64,000 nt of DNA from Serratia marcescens (GTDB lineage: Bacteria > Pseudomonadota > Gammaproteobacteria > Enterobacterales > Enterobacteriaceae). Every line of letters starts with the position of its first letter. Position 1 is the first letter of the stretch. Positions 36,552 to 45,543 of the stretch are shown piece after piece. The translations under genes and the position numbers were made by a program. The stretch is from positions 219,315-283,314 of the forward strand of contig NZ_MJAO01000004.1 of the NCBI RefSeq assembly GCF_001902635.1, read 5' to 3'. The notes below the pieces were generated by a model. The model worked only from the letters and a program-made list of their open reading frames with translations, made no database searches and was not told the DNA's origin.

Positions 36552-37268
36552 TTAAAAGTATTCAGCTGTAAGAAGCGAGTTCAAATCCTTGATGCTGGAT
36601 TCCTTCCACAGCTTTCCCTGCAGTGCGTAATATGGCATTTCGTCCAGCCATTTCTTGTGTTCGGGAGTTTCAACTCCTTCGATAATTACCTTGTAATGAT
36701 TAAGGTAAAAGAAGCGCAGTAAAGCGCGCATCAAGCCCTCGCCGCCGGACTTTTTCATAAAGTCCCAAAGCAAGAAACGATCGAGCTTAACGAAGCGGAA
36801 CTGGCTGTTATACAACGCGGAAAAACCCGCGTAACCAGAACCAAAATCATCGAGCCAAAATGAATAACTATTCAATGAAGGATCGCCGTGCACGCGATCT
36901 TTCACCAGCCGGGTTGAATTCTCGCTGATCTCAAAATGAATACAGCGCATGGCATTAATTCTTTCGGCAAAGTGACTATTCGCCAGCGATTGCAAGGAAT
37001 AATCATCGACATTCAAAGTGGCTATCACTTGGTTTTCATGAAACCAGTGTTTGTATTTATCGATCAGATTGATCTGATCCATCAGAATCTCAATCCGGGT
37101 TGCGCTGTCGGCGTGGCGAAAGAACTGCTCAGGTGAAAAATGGGCGTATTCACTATTAAACGTAAAGCGAGAAAGGCATTCAACGGCCAGCAATTGTCCC
37201 GATTTCGCGAACATTGGCTGAAAAACATAATTAATGCCGTTATTTTTCTCTCTGAAAGAACCGCTCAT
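36552..37268 (-). CDS. EAL-domain protein, putative c-di-GMP phosphodiesterase
   Basis: The 238-residue protein is a stand-alone EAL domain. Expected catalytic elements are present in order: the EAL position reads AVECLSRF (Glu kept), Asn in TLNVDDYS, Glu in HFEISENS, LDDFGSGYAG (canonical DDFGTG), Lys in VKLDRF, and Glu in IIEGVETPEH. It therefore looks able to bind and perhaps cleave cyclic di-GMP, although ECL for EAL and GKLW for the usual GYLF are deviations. It is divergent from fimA across 472 bp and upstream of the LuxR-type gene. Similar EAL genes next to fimbrial loci (MrkJ, for example) modulate fimbriation. Confidence 0.87.
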   Translation of the reverse strand: MSGSFREKNNGINYVFQPMFAKSGQLLAVECLSRFTFNSEYAHFSPEQFFRHADSATRIEILMDQINLIDKYKHWFHENQVIATLNVDDYSLQSLANSHFAERINAMRCIHFEISENSTRLVKDRVHGDPSLNSYSFWLDDFGSGYAGFSALYNSQFRFVKLDRFLLWDFMKKSGGEGLMRALLRFFYLNHYKVIIEGVETPEHKKWLDEMPYYALQGKLWKESSIKDLNSLLTAEYF

Positions 37269-37740
37269 TTCCCAATCCTTGGATTGATATTTAACTTATT
37301 GATTTTAAATGATTAAAAAGAAAGTTACTCCAGGTTTATTGGTAAATTTCTTATTTAATGCGACAGAATGGCCGAAGGGGACCGACAGACCATTTAACGC
37401 GTAATTTGTGCCAAAGTCCAAACGTCGCAATCTGTTACTAAATGTTAATATCCGGGATAATATTCTGATTTTCAGGCCTTAACGCAAAATCTTGAACTCT
37501 GCAGCTTTCCCAAACACAGATTATTCCTATTCATATGAATCGTCAACATCGATCGATAGGTATCCGCCGATAGTTTATTCCTATCAAGAGGGGGCTTATG
37601 AATGTTTTAAACGATTTAACATTAAGAATATGCTTAGTCTATATTTCGTCCGGCAATGGATTCATCGGGCTTCATTCCTGACAAGGAGTAGCATCGCTGA
37701 ATGTACTTTATAAGCGTATTAATTCATCGAGAGTCTAAAT
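37269..37740. promoter_or_regulatory. control region between the EAL gene and fimA
   Basis: A 472-bp AT-rich region with promoters for fimA and the divergent EAL-HTH unit. It contains the 12-bp palindrome ATTCATATGAAT near 37529 and a GATAGG...CCTATC inverted pair at about 37555-37588. I found no pair of long inverted repeats that would mark an invertible fim switch, and no recombinase gene is next to it. Confidence 0.5.
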
Positions 37741-38298
37741 ATGAAAATCTCTAAACTGTCTGCTGTATTGGCATTGGCTGTAAGCACCGCTGCTATTTCT
37801 TCTTTCTCTGCTCAAGCTGCTGACGGTACTATTACTTTCAACGGTAAAGTGACTGACCAAACTTGTACTATCAGCACCCCAGGCGGTAAAGATTTCACCG
37901 TAACTCTGCCAACTGTTTCTGCTTCTACTCTGGCAGCTCAGAGCGCAACTGCTGGCCGTACTCCGTTCGCGATCAACCTGACCAAATGCTCTAAAGGCCA
38001 GGTAGCTACTTATTTCGAACCGGGCGCTACTGTTGATTTCAATACTGGCCGTCTGAATAACCAGGCGCAGACTGACGCTGCAACTAACGTGCAGATTCAG
38101 CTGCTGGGCAGCAACAACCAATTCCTGCCTATCCTGGCTGCTGGTGCTAATGGCGCGCAGAATAACTCCCAGTGGGTTACCGTTGCTAACGAAGGCGACT
38201 CTGCTGACCTGAACTACTACGCTGAATACTACGCTACCAACGCTGCCGGCGCTGGTGATGTGACTTCTAGCGTTCAGTACACCATCATTTACCAGTAA
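37741..38298 (+). CDS. fimA: type 1-like fimbrial major pilin FimA
   Basis: The 185-residue protein has a signal peptide ending SAQA. The mature pilin starts ADGTITFNGKVTDQTCTIS, has the disulfide pair Cys (TCTIS and TKCSKG), and a C-terminal beta-strand ending VQYTIIYQ with the penultimate aromatic pattern used in donor-strand exchange. It polymerises into the fimbrial rod through chaperone and usher encoded next. The codons are T-ending and highly biased (GCT, ACT, GTT), as in abundantly made proteins. It is followed by a hairpin that likely limits downstream transcription. Confidence 0.93.
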   Translation: MKISKLSAVLALAVSTAAISSFSAQAADGTITFNGKVTDQTCTISTPGGKDFTVTLPTVSASTLAAQSATAGRTPFAINLTKCSKGQVATYFEPGATVDFNTGRLNNQAQTDAATNVQIQLLGSNNQFLPILAAGANGAQNNSQWVTVANEGDSADLNYYAEYYATNAAGAGDVTSSVQYTIIYQ

Positions 38299-38329
38299 GT
38301 AATATTTCTTTAAGTAATATTCTTATTCG

Positions 38330-38357
38330 GGTGGGGGAGTCATGCCCCCACCGTTTT
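38330..38357 (+). terminator. attenuator hairpin after fimA
   Basis: GGTGGGGG-AGTCATG-CCCCCACC followed by GTTTTCC, between fimA and the chaperone gene; it should let most transcripts end after the major pilin. Confidence 0.75.
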
Positions 38358-38379
38358 CCCTTACCGTAGCGATAAGATA

Positions 38380-39108
38380 ATGAAGAACTCATTTAAAAAA
38401 TACAGCATATTGCTGAGCGCCATGCTTTTCAGCAGCAGCGTTTTTTCCAGTGTCATTATTAACGGTACTCGTATTATTTATCCGGGAAAGCAACGGGAAG
38501 TTACCGTCCAATTATCAAATAATGGTGCTTCACCGGCACTTATTCAGTCTTGGATTGATGAAGGCGACGCAAAAACCACACCAGAAAACAGCAAAGCGCC
38601 ATTTATCGTTTCACCGCCAATCAGCCGTGTTGAACCGGCTACCGGCCAAGCGCTGCGTGTTTCATTGACCACGGCGAGTTTGCCGCAAGACAAAGAATCC
38701 TTGTTCTGGTTGAACGTACTGGAGATCCCGCCAGCACCAACCGGGGCTAACAATGGCGCACCTGAAAACTTTTTACAGGTGGCATTCCGTACCCGCGTAA
38801 AACTGCTGTACCGGCCGACCGGCCTGGCGGGAGAAGCGAATGATGCACCGGAAAAACTGCAGTGGCGCTTCAGCGCTGCGGGCGTCAGCGTGAAAAACCC
38901 AACGCCGTACTATGTGTCGTTTACCGAGATTAATGCCGTCGTAAATCAAAAACGTGTGCCGTTGGCCCCGCACGGCGACATGCTGGCGCCTGGACAGGAA
39001 AAAACGTTGTCCTTCTCCGGTGACAGCTCGCGCATTGCTGATATTGCTTACACCACCATTAATGATTTTGGCGGACGCGTGTCCCGTACTAAGAATAAGC
39101 AAAAGTAA
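38380..39108 (+). CDS. periplasmic fimbrial chaperone
   Basis: The 242-residue PapD-like chaperone has a signal peptide (ends SSVFSS), GTRIIYPGKQREVTVQLSN, the G1 strand region with hydrophobic alternation, FWLNVLEIPPAP and FRTRVKLLYRP. It holds pilins in the periplasm by donor-strand complementation and delivers them to the usher. In S. marcescens literature the four genes are called fimABCD (pilin, chaperone, usher, adhesin), while E. coli uses FimC for the chaperone; I leave the symbol blank to avoid the clash. Confidence 0.93.
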   Translation: MKNSFKKYSILLSAMLFSSSVFSSVIINGTRIIYPGKQREVTVQLSNNGASPALIQSWIDEGDAKTTPENSKAPFIVSPPISRVEPATGQALRVSLTTASLPQDKESLFWLNVLEIPPAPTGANNGAPENFLQVAFRTRVKLLYRPTGLAGEANDAPEKLQWRFSAAGVSVKNPTPYYVSFTEINAVVNQKRVPLAPHGDMLAPGQEKTLSFSGDSSRIADIAYTTINDFGGRVSRTKNKQK

Positions 39109-39183
39109 CTCTTGGAACAGAGCCTCAGGCCCAGAGCAATTTATTTCAGAGGGCGAGCTTAATTTGGTAAAGGAATGCTTTAT

Positions 39184-41745
39184 ATGAAAGAGTTACCTAT
39201 CTCTGCCGCTGTTAAACTGGCGCTGTCAAATTATAAATCGATTCTGCTGTTAACCGGCAGCGCGCTCTGTCTGGTGGCCCCTGCGGCGTCCTGGGCGGAG
39301 GGTGGTGCCGATAGCACGAAGCCGGCGGCACCGGTTGAAGCGACCTTTAACAGCAGCTTCCTGATTGGGGAAGCGCAGGGCGTGGATCTTTCACGCTTCC
39401 GTGATGGTAACCCGATCTTGGCGGGAAAATATTCGCTCGACGTGTATGTGAACGGCGAGTGGAAAGGCAAAAAAAGCGTCGACTTTAAAAACGTGCCGGG
39501 CAAAAACAGCGCTGATACCTGTTTTACCCTGCTGTCGTTGGATGAGTTCGGTGTGGATACCGCCACAATGAGCGGGGATCCTGCGGTGAATACCGAGACG
39601 TGCAAAACGCTGGCTCAGTGGGTGCCGGAAGCCTATTACCGTTTGGACACCAGTACGCTGCGCATGGACATCAGCATCCCTCAGGCGGCGCTGCGCCGCA
39701 GCGCTCGCGGCTATGTCGATCCACGCTTCTGGGATCGCGGCATTACCGCCGGCAGCCTGTCGTACAACTTCAATGCGTTCAATACGCACAGCTCCGCCAA
39801 CGGCAGCAATAATGATTCAACGAATGCCTATTTAACGTTGAACGCCGGGCTGAACGTGGCCGGTTGGCAGCTGCGTCACGATTCCAACGTGAACTGGCGC
39901 TCTAACGACAGCACCCATTGGCAAAACACCGCGACTTACGCGCAGCGGGCAATGCCGTCTATCCGCGGCATGCTGACGTTGGGCGACAGTTACACCAGCG
40001 GTGATTTCTTCAACTCCATCGGTTTTCGCGGCGTGCAGATCGCCACGGACGATCGCATGCTGCCTGATTCCTTGAACGGGTATGCGCCGGTTGTGCGTGG
40101 GGTCGCGCAAAGCAACGCCCTGGTGGAAGTACGCCAGAATAACCAGCTGATCTACCAAACTACCGTTGCGCCGGGCGAGTTCATCATCAACGATCTCTAC
40201 CCTACGGGTTACGGCGGCGATCTGAATGTCACCATTAACGAGGCCGACGGCAGCAAACGCCAGTTCAGCGTTCCCTACGCTTCGGTAGCGCAGATGCTTC
40301 GTCCGGGCATTCAGCGTTATGCCATCACTGCGGGTCGAGTACGCGATGATAATTTAAGCAAGGAACCCGACATGTTCCAGGCGACTTATCAGCGCGGTTT
40401 TACCAACATTCTTACGGGATACACGGGCGGGATCGCCAGTGATGGCTATGGCGCAGTGCTGGTGGGCAGCGCGGTTGCGACACCGGTCGGTGCATTTGCA
40501 CTGGACGTGACGCAGTCCCATACCCGCCTGAAGCAGGGCGATCAGTCAGGCCAGAGTTATAAGCTCAGCTATAGCAAGTTGATGACCGAAACCAATACCA
40601 ACTTCTCTATCGCCGCTTATCGCTATTCGACCTCCGGCTACCTTTCTTTGCAGGATGCCGTCTATTCCCGTGACAATGAACGCAAGGGATTGAGCGCAGA
40701 TGCGGTTAACCGCCAGCGCAGCGAATACCAGCTGACGCTGAACCAAGGGTTGGGCGACAATTACGGTTCCTTGTACATCACCGGCTCGGTACGCGATTAC
40801 TGGAACCGCGGCGGGAGCACCAAGCAGTACCAGGTGGGGTATAACAACTATTACGGCCGCGTGACCTATGGCCTTTCCGCCATGCGCACCTCGGATATGT
40901 ACAACCGCGATGAGACGCGTTATTACCTGACGCTGTCGATTCCATTCAGCGTCGGTTCGCAGACCCTGAGCCTGAACAGTTCACTGGGTTATACCGACCA
41001 CGGTTACGACAGCAGCCGCTTGGGCTTGAACGGTTCAACCGGCGAAGACAACAACATCAGCTATAGCGCCACGTTGGCCAACGATCGCTCCGGCGGCACC
41101 AACAGCAGCGTGAGCGGTGAATACCGCAGCCGTTTCGCCACGATGAACGGGTCCTACAGCTATGGTAAAGATTACCGTCAGTCGTCGATCGGCGCATCGG
41201 GCAGCGTCGTTGCCCATAGCGGCGGCGTCACGCTGACACCGCAACGCGGGCAGACCATGGTGCTGGTGGAGGCGCCGGACGCCGCCGGCGCGATTGTGAC
41301 CAACTCGCCAGGCGTGCGTATCGACGATAACGGTTATGCCGTGGTTCCTTATGTGGCGCCATATCGCATGACGAGCGTAACGCTCGATCCGAGCGGCATG
41401 TCGCGCGACGTTGAATTAGAAAGCAGCAGCCAACAGGTTGCACCTTATGCCGGCGCGATTACCCGGTTGGAATTCAAGACAACGAAAGGCCAGGCATTGA
41501 TCATTCATGCCCTCGGCCCTGATGGCAACGCGTTGCCGTTTGGCGCCGAAGTGCTGGATACCCGTAATCAGGTGGTCGGCATTGTTGGGCAGGGCAGCCG
41601 CATCTACTTGCGTACCGAAGCTCAGAAAGGTTTGTTGCAGATTAAGTGGGGCACACAGCCAACGCAGCAGTGCTCTGTCAGCTACAGCGCCAAGGCGCAG
41701 AGCAATAATACTGACTACGAAATTATTGAAGCGAGTTGCAAATGA
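39184..41745 (+). CDS. outer membrane usher of the type 1-like fimbriae
   Basis: The 853-residue protein follows the FimD/PapC usher plan. The signal region is followed by an N-terminal chaperone-binding domain (FNSSFLIGEAQGVDLSRFRDGNPILAGKYSLDVYVNGEW), then a 24-strand pore with plug (FRGVQIATDDRMLPDSLNGYAPVVRGVA) and C-terminal domains (GFGAEVLDTR-like, QCSVSYSA). I take ATG 39184 (nine bases after AGGA) rather than the ATG at 39175, which touches the ribosome site. The stop overlaps the adhesin start by four bases (ATGA). Confidence 0.94.
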   Translation: MKELPISAAVKLALSNYKSILLLTGSALCLVAPAASWAEGGADSTKPAAPVEATFNSSFLIGEAQGVDLSRFRDGNPILAGKYSLDVYVNGEWKGKKSVDFKNVPGKNSADTCFTLLSLDEFGVDTATMSGDPAVNTETCKTLAQWVPEAYYRLDTSTLRMDISIPQAALRRSARGYVDPRFWDRGITAGSLSYNFNAFNTHSSANGSNNDSTNAYLTLNAGLNVAGWQLRHDSNVNWRSNDSTHWQNTATYAQRAMPSIRGMLTLGDSYTSGDFFNSIGFRGVQIATDDRMLPDSLNGYAPVVRGVAQSNALVEVRQNNQLIYQTTVAPGEFIINDLYPTGYGGDLNVTINEADGSKRQFSVPYASVAQMLRPGIQRYAITAGRVRDDNLSKEPDMFQATYQRGFTNILTGYTGGIASDGYGAVLVGSAVATPVGAFALDVTQSHTRLKQGDQSGQSYKLSYSKLMTETNTNFSIAAYRYSTSGYLSLQDAVYSRDNERKGLSADAVNRQRSEYQLTLNQGLGDNYGSLYITGSVRDYWNRGGSTKQYQVGYNNYYGRVTYGLSAMRTSDMYNRDETRYYLTLSIPFSVGSQTLSLNSSLGYTDHGYDSSRLGLNGSTGEDNNISYSATLANDRSGGTNSSVSGEYRSRFATMNGSYSYGKDYRQSSIGASGSVVAHSGGVTLTPQRGQTMVLVEAPDAAGAIVTNSPGVRIDDNGYAVVPYVAPYRMTSVTLDPSGMSRDVELESSSQQVAPYAGAITRLEFKTTKGQALIIHALGPDGNALPFGAEVLDTRNQVVGIVGQGSRIYLRTEAQKGLLQIKWGTQPTQQCSVSYSAKAQSNNTDYEIIEASCK

Positions 41746-42779
41746 TAAACTTTACGCGTGTTCCATCGCTGAATAAAACGCCAGCGAAATGCCTGATGCT
41801 GCTCGGCCTGCTGATGGCAGGCGGCCAGAGCGCTTATGCCGCCTGCTTCGTCAATAATGGCTACAGGGCGCAGGTGATCAACATGAAGCTTGGGCGCGTG
41901 CTGGTTACGCCAAGCAGCCAGGTTGGCGATACCCTGGTCACCGGTCAGTTCAATATCAACCCGGTCACTGGTTATGGCCGTTGTTATAGTGGCGGCAGTG
42001 CGATTGGGCAGATCCTCCAGGGCAGCCGGACGAGCTTCAACAATGTGTGGAGTACCAATATTCCAGGCATCGGGATTCGCTTATACCGTGAAGCGGGGAC
42101 GGTAAGTAATTATTATCCCCACACCTTGCCGCTGCGCGGTAATACCACCGTCAACCTGAACGGCGGTTATTTCAAGATCGACATTGTGAAAACCGCCGCG
42201 CAAACCGGCACCGGGCAACTGGTCCCCGGCAAGTACACCACTTACTATATGGATGGTTCCGGCCCGAGTTTGCCGATGCTGGAATCGATCGTCGACGCCA
42301 ACAGCCTGACGATCGTCACATCGACGTGTAACGTGGACAGCGGTTCCAAGAACAAGGTGGTTAATCTGGATACCGTCACCGCTGCCTCGTTTGGTGGCGT
42401 AGGTTCAACGCAGGGCGAAAAGGCGTTTGATATCAATATCAATTGCGTTGGCGGCGTTGGCGAGGATCTGTGGCCAGGCAGTGCAGGGCAAGGGATCGTC
42501 AATGTGCGTTTTGACTACACGCAGGATGCTTCCAATGCACCTGGGGTGATCAAATCCGAACCTGGTGCCAACACCGCATCCGGCGTTGCCGTCCAGCTGT
42601 TGACCGGCAATACGACCCAGCCGATCAAGAATGGCGATGCGGTCAATGCCGGACGCACCATTCCTAACCAGGCCAATACGTTAACGTTGCCGCTGAAGGC
42701 GCGTTACTATCGCACCGGCTCGACGATTAAAGGCGGCAATATCAAATCGACCGCCACCTTTACCATCGAGTACAACTAA
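41742..42779 (+). CDS. fimbrial tip adhesin (FimH-like)
   Basis: The 345-residue secreted protein has a signal peptide ending AYAA and an N-terminal half without strong similarity that I can name, the expected lectin domain. The C-terminal pilin domain begins about STCNVDSGSKNKVVNLDTV and ends ATFTIEYN. The two-domain layout and position at the end of the operon identify it as the tip adhesin. The ligand cannot be inferred; S. marcescens type 1 fimbriae are classically mannose-sensitive. Translation is coupled to the usher by a 4-bp overlap. Confidence 0.88.
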   Translation: MINFTRVPSLNKTPAKCLMLLGLLMAGGQSAYAACFVNNGYRAQVINMKLGRVLVTPSSQVGDTLVTGQFNINPVTGYGRCYSGGSAIGQILQGSRTSFNNVWSTNIPGIGIRLYREAGTVSNYYPHTLPLRGNTTVNLNGGYFKIDIVKTAAQTGTGQLVPGKYTTYYMDGSGPSLPMLESIVDANSLTIVTSTCNVDSGSKNKVVNLDTVTAASFGGVGSTQGEKAFDININCVGGVGEDLWPGSAGQGIVNVRFDYTQDASNAPGVIKSEPGANTASGVAVQLLTGNTTQPIKNGDAVNAGRTIPNQANTLTLPLKARYYRTGSTIKGGNIKSTATFTIEYN

Positions 42780-42793
42780 GTCGCGTTCAGACG

Positions 42794-42827
42794 AAAAAGC
42801 CAATGGGGTTACCCATTGGCTTTTTTT
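42794..42827. terminator. bidirectional terminator after the fimbrial operon
   Basis: GCCAATGGG-GTTA-CCCATTGGC flanked by five A and seven T, ending the fim operon and the convergent AraC gene. Confidence 0.92.
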
Positions 42828-42836
42828 CGTTACCGC

Positions 42837-43295
42837 TTAACGCAACCCCATCCAGCTGGTGCAGACGCCTTCCGGCGGCTTGCCTGCATACCAACGAGAC
42901 AGCGTGGGGGCATCGTGGCGCGGTTCGGCCTCCACCTCTACCGGCTGCGCCGGCCATTCCGCGACGTCCCAGCGGGTGGTGCGGCGATAGACCGCCGGGG
43001 TTTTGCCAAACTGTTTCTTGAAGGCGCGTGAGAACGAAGGCTGAGAGTCGAAGTGGTATTGCAGGGCGATATCCAGGATCGGGCGCGGGCTGGAACGCAG
43101 CGCCTGTGCCGCCTGCGAAAGGCGCCGCTCGCGGATATAGCTGCCGAGCGCGTGGCCGGTGGTGCTGCGGAACATGCGCTGCAGGTGCCATTTGGAGTAG
43201 CCCGACTTGGCGGCGACGTTATCCAGCAGCAGCGGCTGGTCCAGATGAGTTTCAATCCAGTCTAGTAAATCGTGAATGATATTGACGCGATCCAT
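42837..43295 (-). CDS. AraC/XylS family regulator (SoxS/MarA-like, small)
   Basis: The 152-residue protein opens with IIHDLLDWIETHLDQPLLLDNVAAKSGYSKWHLQRMF, the first HTH of the SoxS/MarA/RamA group. The second follows in RRLSQAAQALRSSPRPILDIALQYHFDSQPSFSRAFKKQFGKTPAVYRR. A further 45 residues after the DNA-binding domain distinguish it from SoxS (107 residues) and hint at a shortened Rob-like C-terminus. Such regulators control efflux and stress genes without needing a separate sensor domain. Its targets are unknown. Confidence 0.87.
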   Translation of the reverse strand: MDRVNIIHDLLDWIETHLDQPLLLDNVAAKSGYSKWHLQRMFRSTTGHALGSYIRERRLSQAAQALRSSPRPILDIALQYHFDSQPSFSRAFKKQFGKTPAVYRRTTRWDVAEWPAQPVEVEAEPRHDAPTLSRWYAGKPPEGVCTSWMGLR

Positions 43296-43456
43296 GGTTT
43301 TAGTTCTCCCGCAAAAACGACATTCAGGTCACAGTGACTTAGCTTAATTATCCAAGAATATGCTTTGATAATAGGCGTGAGTGCGCCGTTACGCAAGGGT
43401 AAACCGGGGGTAAAAAGGTGGCCAAAAATGCTCTTTGAACGGCAGGGGGATAAAAG

Positions 43457-43479
43457 AAAGGCCGCATAAAGCGGCCTTT
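43457..43479 (-). terminator. mqo terminator
   Basis: AAAGGCCGC-ATAAA-GCGGCCTTT hairpin; on the minus strand a T-rich tail (TCTTTTATC) follows, 22 bp after the mqo stop. Confidence 0.85.
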
Positions 43480-43501
43480 TCAGCAGGAAACGAGTGGAAA
43501 A

Positions 43502-45082
43502 TCAGTTAGTTTCCGGCTTCACTTCAATGTAGTTCAGACCCAGTACGCTGCTGGTGTAGCCGCGGATCTTGTTGGTCATCTCGATATCGCCGTTCAGCTT
43601 GTGGCCGTAGGACGGGATGATCTCTTTCAGCTTGCTCTGCCATTCCGGCGTCGCCACTTTGTCTTTGAACACGGTTTCCATCAGGTGCAGCATGATTGGC
43701 GCCGCGGTGGAAGCACCCGGCGAAGCGCCCAGCAGAGCGGCGATGCTGCCGTCTTCAGAGCTGACGACTTCGGTACCGAACTGCAGCACGCCGCCTTTAT
43801 CCGCGTCTTTCTTGATGATCTGTACGCGCTGGCCTGCGGTCCACAGCTTCCAGTCTTCCTGCTTGGCGTCCGGGAAGTACTCTTTCAGCGCGGCGAAGCG
43901 GTCGTCGTCGTTCATCATCAGCTGGCCGACCAGGTATTTCACCAGATCGAAGTTATCCAGACCGACGTGGGTCATCGGCATCAGGTTCGAGGTGCTCAGC
44001 GAGTGCAGCAAATCGAACAGCGAACCGTTCTTCAGGAACTTGCTGGAGAAGGTGGCGAACGGCCCGAACAGCAGCACGCGCTTGCCGTCCAGCATGCGGG
44101 TATCCAGGTGCGGTACGGACATCGGCGGTGAACCTACGCTGGCCAGGCCATACACTTTGGCCAGGTGCTGGTTGGCGATCGCCGGGTTGGTGGTGACCAG
44201 GAACTGGCCGCCGACCGGGAAGCCGCCGTAGCCGTCGGCTTCAGGGATGCCGGATTTCTGCAGCAGGGTCAGGGACGCGCCGCCTGCGCCGATGAACACG
44301 AACTTGGCGTTAACGGTGGTTTCTTTACCGTCGCGGTTCAGATCGGCAACGGTCACGCTCCAGGTCTGGTCGGCGTTGCGCTTGATGTCGCGCACTTCAT
44401 GGCTCAGGTTCAGCTTGAACTTGTCGCTGGTGCTCAGTGCGTCAACCAGCTGGTGGGTGATCACGCCGAAGTTGACGTCGGTACCCAGCGGCATGCGGGT
44501 CGCGGCGATTTTCTGCGCCGGATCGCGGCCGTTCATCACCAGCGGCGCCCACTGTTTGATTTGCGCAGGGTCTTCGGAGTATTCCATGCCGCGGAACAGG
44601 GTGCTGTGTTGCAGCGCCGCGTAGCGTTTACGCAGGAAGTTGACGTTGTCGTCACCCCACACGAAGCTCATGTGCGGCACGCTGTTAATGAAGGATTTCG
44701 GATCTTTCAGGACATCGTTCTTCACCTGATAAGACCAGAACTGGCGGGAGATTTCGAAAGACTCGTTGACCTTCACCGCTTTGCTGATGTCGATGGTGCC
44801 ATCGGCTTTTTCCGGCGTGTAGTTCATTTCGCTGAAGGCGGAGTGGCCGGTACCGGCGTTGTTCCAGCCGTTGGAGCTCTCTTCCGCCACGCCGTTCATG
44901 CGCTCGTACATGTCGATGGTCCAGGTCGGCTCCAGCTCATGCAGGTAGGTGCCCAAGGTGGCGCTCATGATGCCGCCGCCGATCAACACCACGTCGACGG
45001 TTTTATTCTTCTCTTCTGCCGCTGCCTGCTGCGTAACGCTAAACAGGCTGAGACTGAAAATCAGGACGAGTAATTTTCTCAT
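43502..45082 (-). CDS. mqo: malate:quinone oxidoreductase Mqo
   Basis: The 526-residue FAD enzyme has an FAD-binding motif [40 protein letters not shown], and [16 protein letters not shown] near the C-terminus, matching the Mqo family along its length. It oxidises malate to oxaloacetate and reduces quinone at the membrane. The N-terminus ([24 protein letters not shown]) looks like a cleavable signal peptide, as annotated in some other enterobacterial Mqo proteins, which would place it outside the cytoplasm; whether it is exported is not settled by sequence. Confidence 0.95.
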   Translation of the reverse strand: MRKLLVLIFSLSLFSVTQQAAAEEKNKTVDVVLIGGGIMSATLGTYLHELEPTWTIDMYERMNGVAEESSNGWNNAGTGHSAFSEMNYTPEKADGTIDISKAVKVNESFEISRQFWSYQVKNDVLKDPKSFINSVPHMSFVWGDDNVNFLRKRYAALQHSTLFRGMEYSEDPAQIKQWAPLVMNGRDPAQKIAATRMPLGTDVNFGVITHQLVDALSTSDKFKLNLSHEVRDIKRNADQTWSVTVADLNRDGKETTVNAKFVFIGAGGASLTLLQKSGIPEADGYGGFPVGGQFLVTTNPAIANQHLAKVYGLASVGSPPMSVPHLDTRMLDGKRVLLFGPFATFSSKFLKNGSLFDLLHSLSTSNLMPMTHVGLDNFDLVKYLVGQLMMNDDDRFAALKEYFPDAKQEDWKLWTAGQRVQIIKKDADKGGVLQFGTEVVSSEDGSIAALLGASPGASTAAPIMLHLMETVFKDKVATPEWQSKLKEIIPSYGHKLNGDIEMTNKIRGYTSSVLGLNYIEVKPETN

Positions 45083-45496
45083 TGAATTAAATCTCTTGTG
45101 TGTAAATTCTACTCATTGCAGGTGAAAGAATTTAGCGGGAGTTACCCTGGAAAATAATGAAGCCGACCGCCCGGCGTGAGCCGATAGGCAGCGATAATGC
45201 CTTTTTGTTAATAGGGTTTTTAACGAAAAGTGAACTATTGCAGGCCGTCCGGATGCAAATTGATCGGTTCACGTTACTGGCGGGGTATTATTGTTTGCGA
45301 GAATGTTAAAAACTACTTTTGTAACTAAAAAAAATGAATATAAGCAAAAAACGGCCGGTTGTTGTCGCAGGAATAAACAGAGAGGGGAAAAGGGCCGTAT
45401 AACCGCGTTATTTCCAAGGGTTAATTGTCGCGCAATTAAACGCTATTTCGCTATCACACAATAATTGCGGTTAAATTGCAAATACGCATCGGTAAC
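45083..45496. other. intergenic region between mqo and phoA
   Basis: About 410 bp, AT-rich, holding the mqo promoter. A small GGC...GCC hairpin followed by TTTTTG lies at about 45188-45210. No coding frame or RNA gene could be supported. Confidence 0.4.
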
Positions 45497-45529
45497 CAAT
45501 AATAAATGGCCGCCGTCGCGGGCGGCCAT
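45497..45529 (-). terminator. phoA terminator
   Basis: ATGGCCGCC and GGCGGCCAT pair around a 6-nt loop, followed on the minus strand by TTTATTATTGG, 15 bp after the phoA stop. Confidence 0.75.
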
Positions 45530-45543
45530 CGTTCAGAAGGCGG

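Noticed and set aside
37269..37740. Possible fim-type invertible promoter switch upstream of fimA
   Set aside because: Short palindromes are present, but no pair of identical long inverted repeats at a distance and no adjacent recombinase gene.
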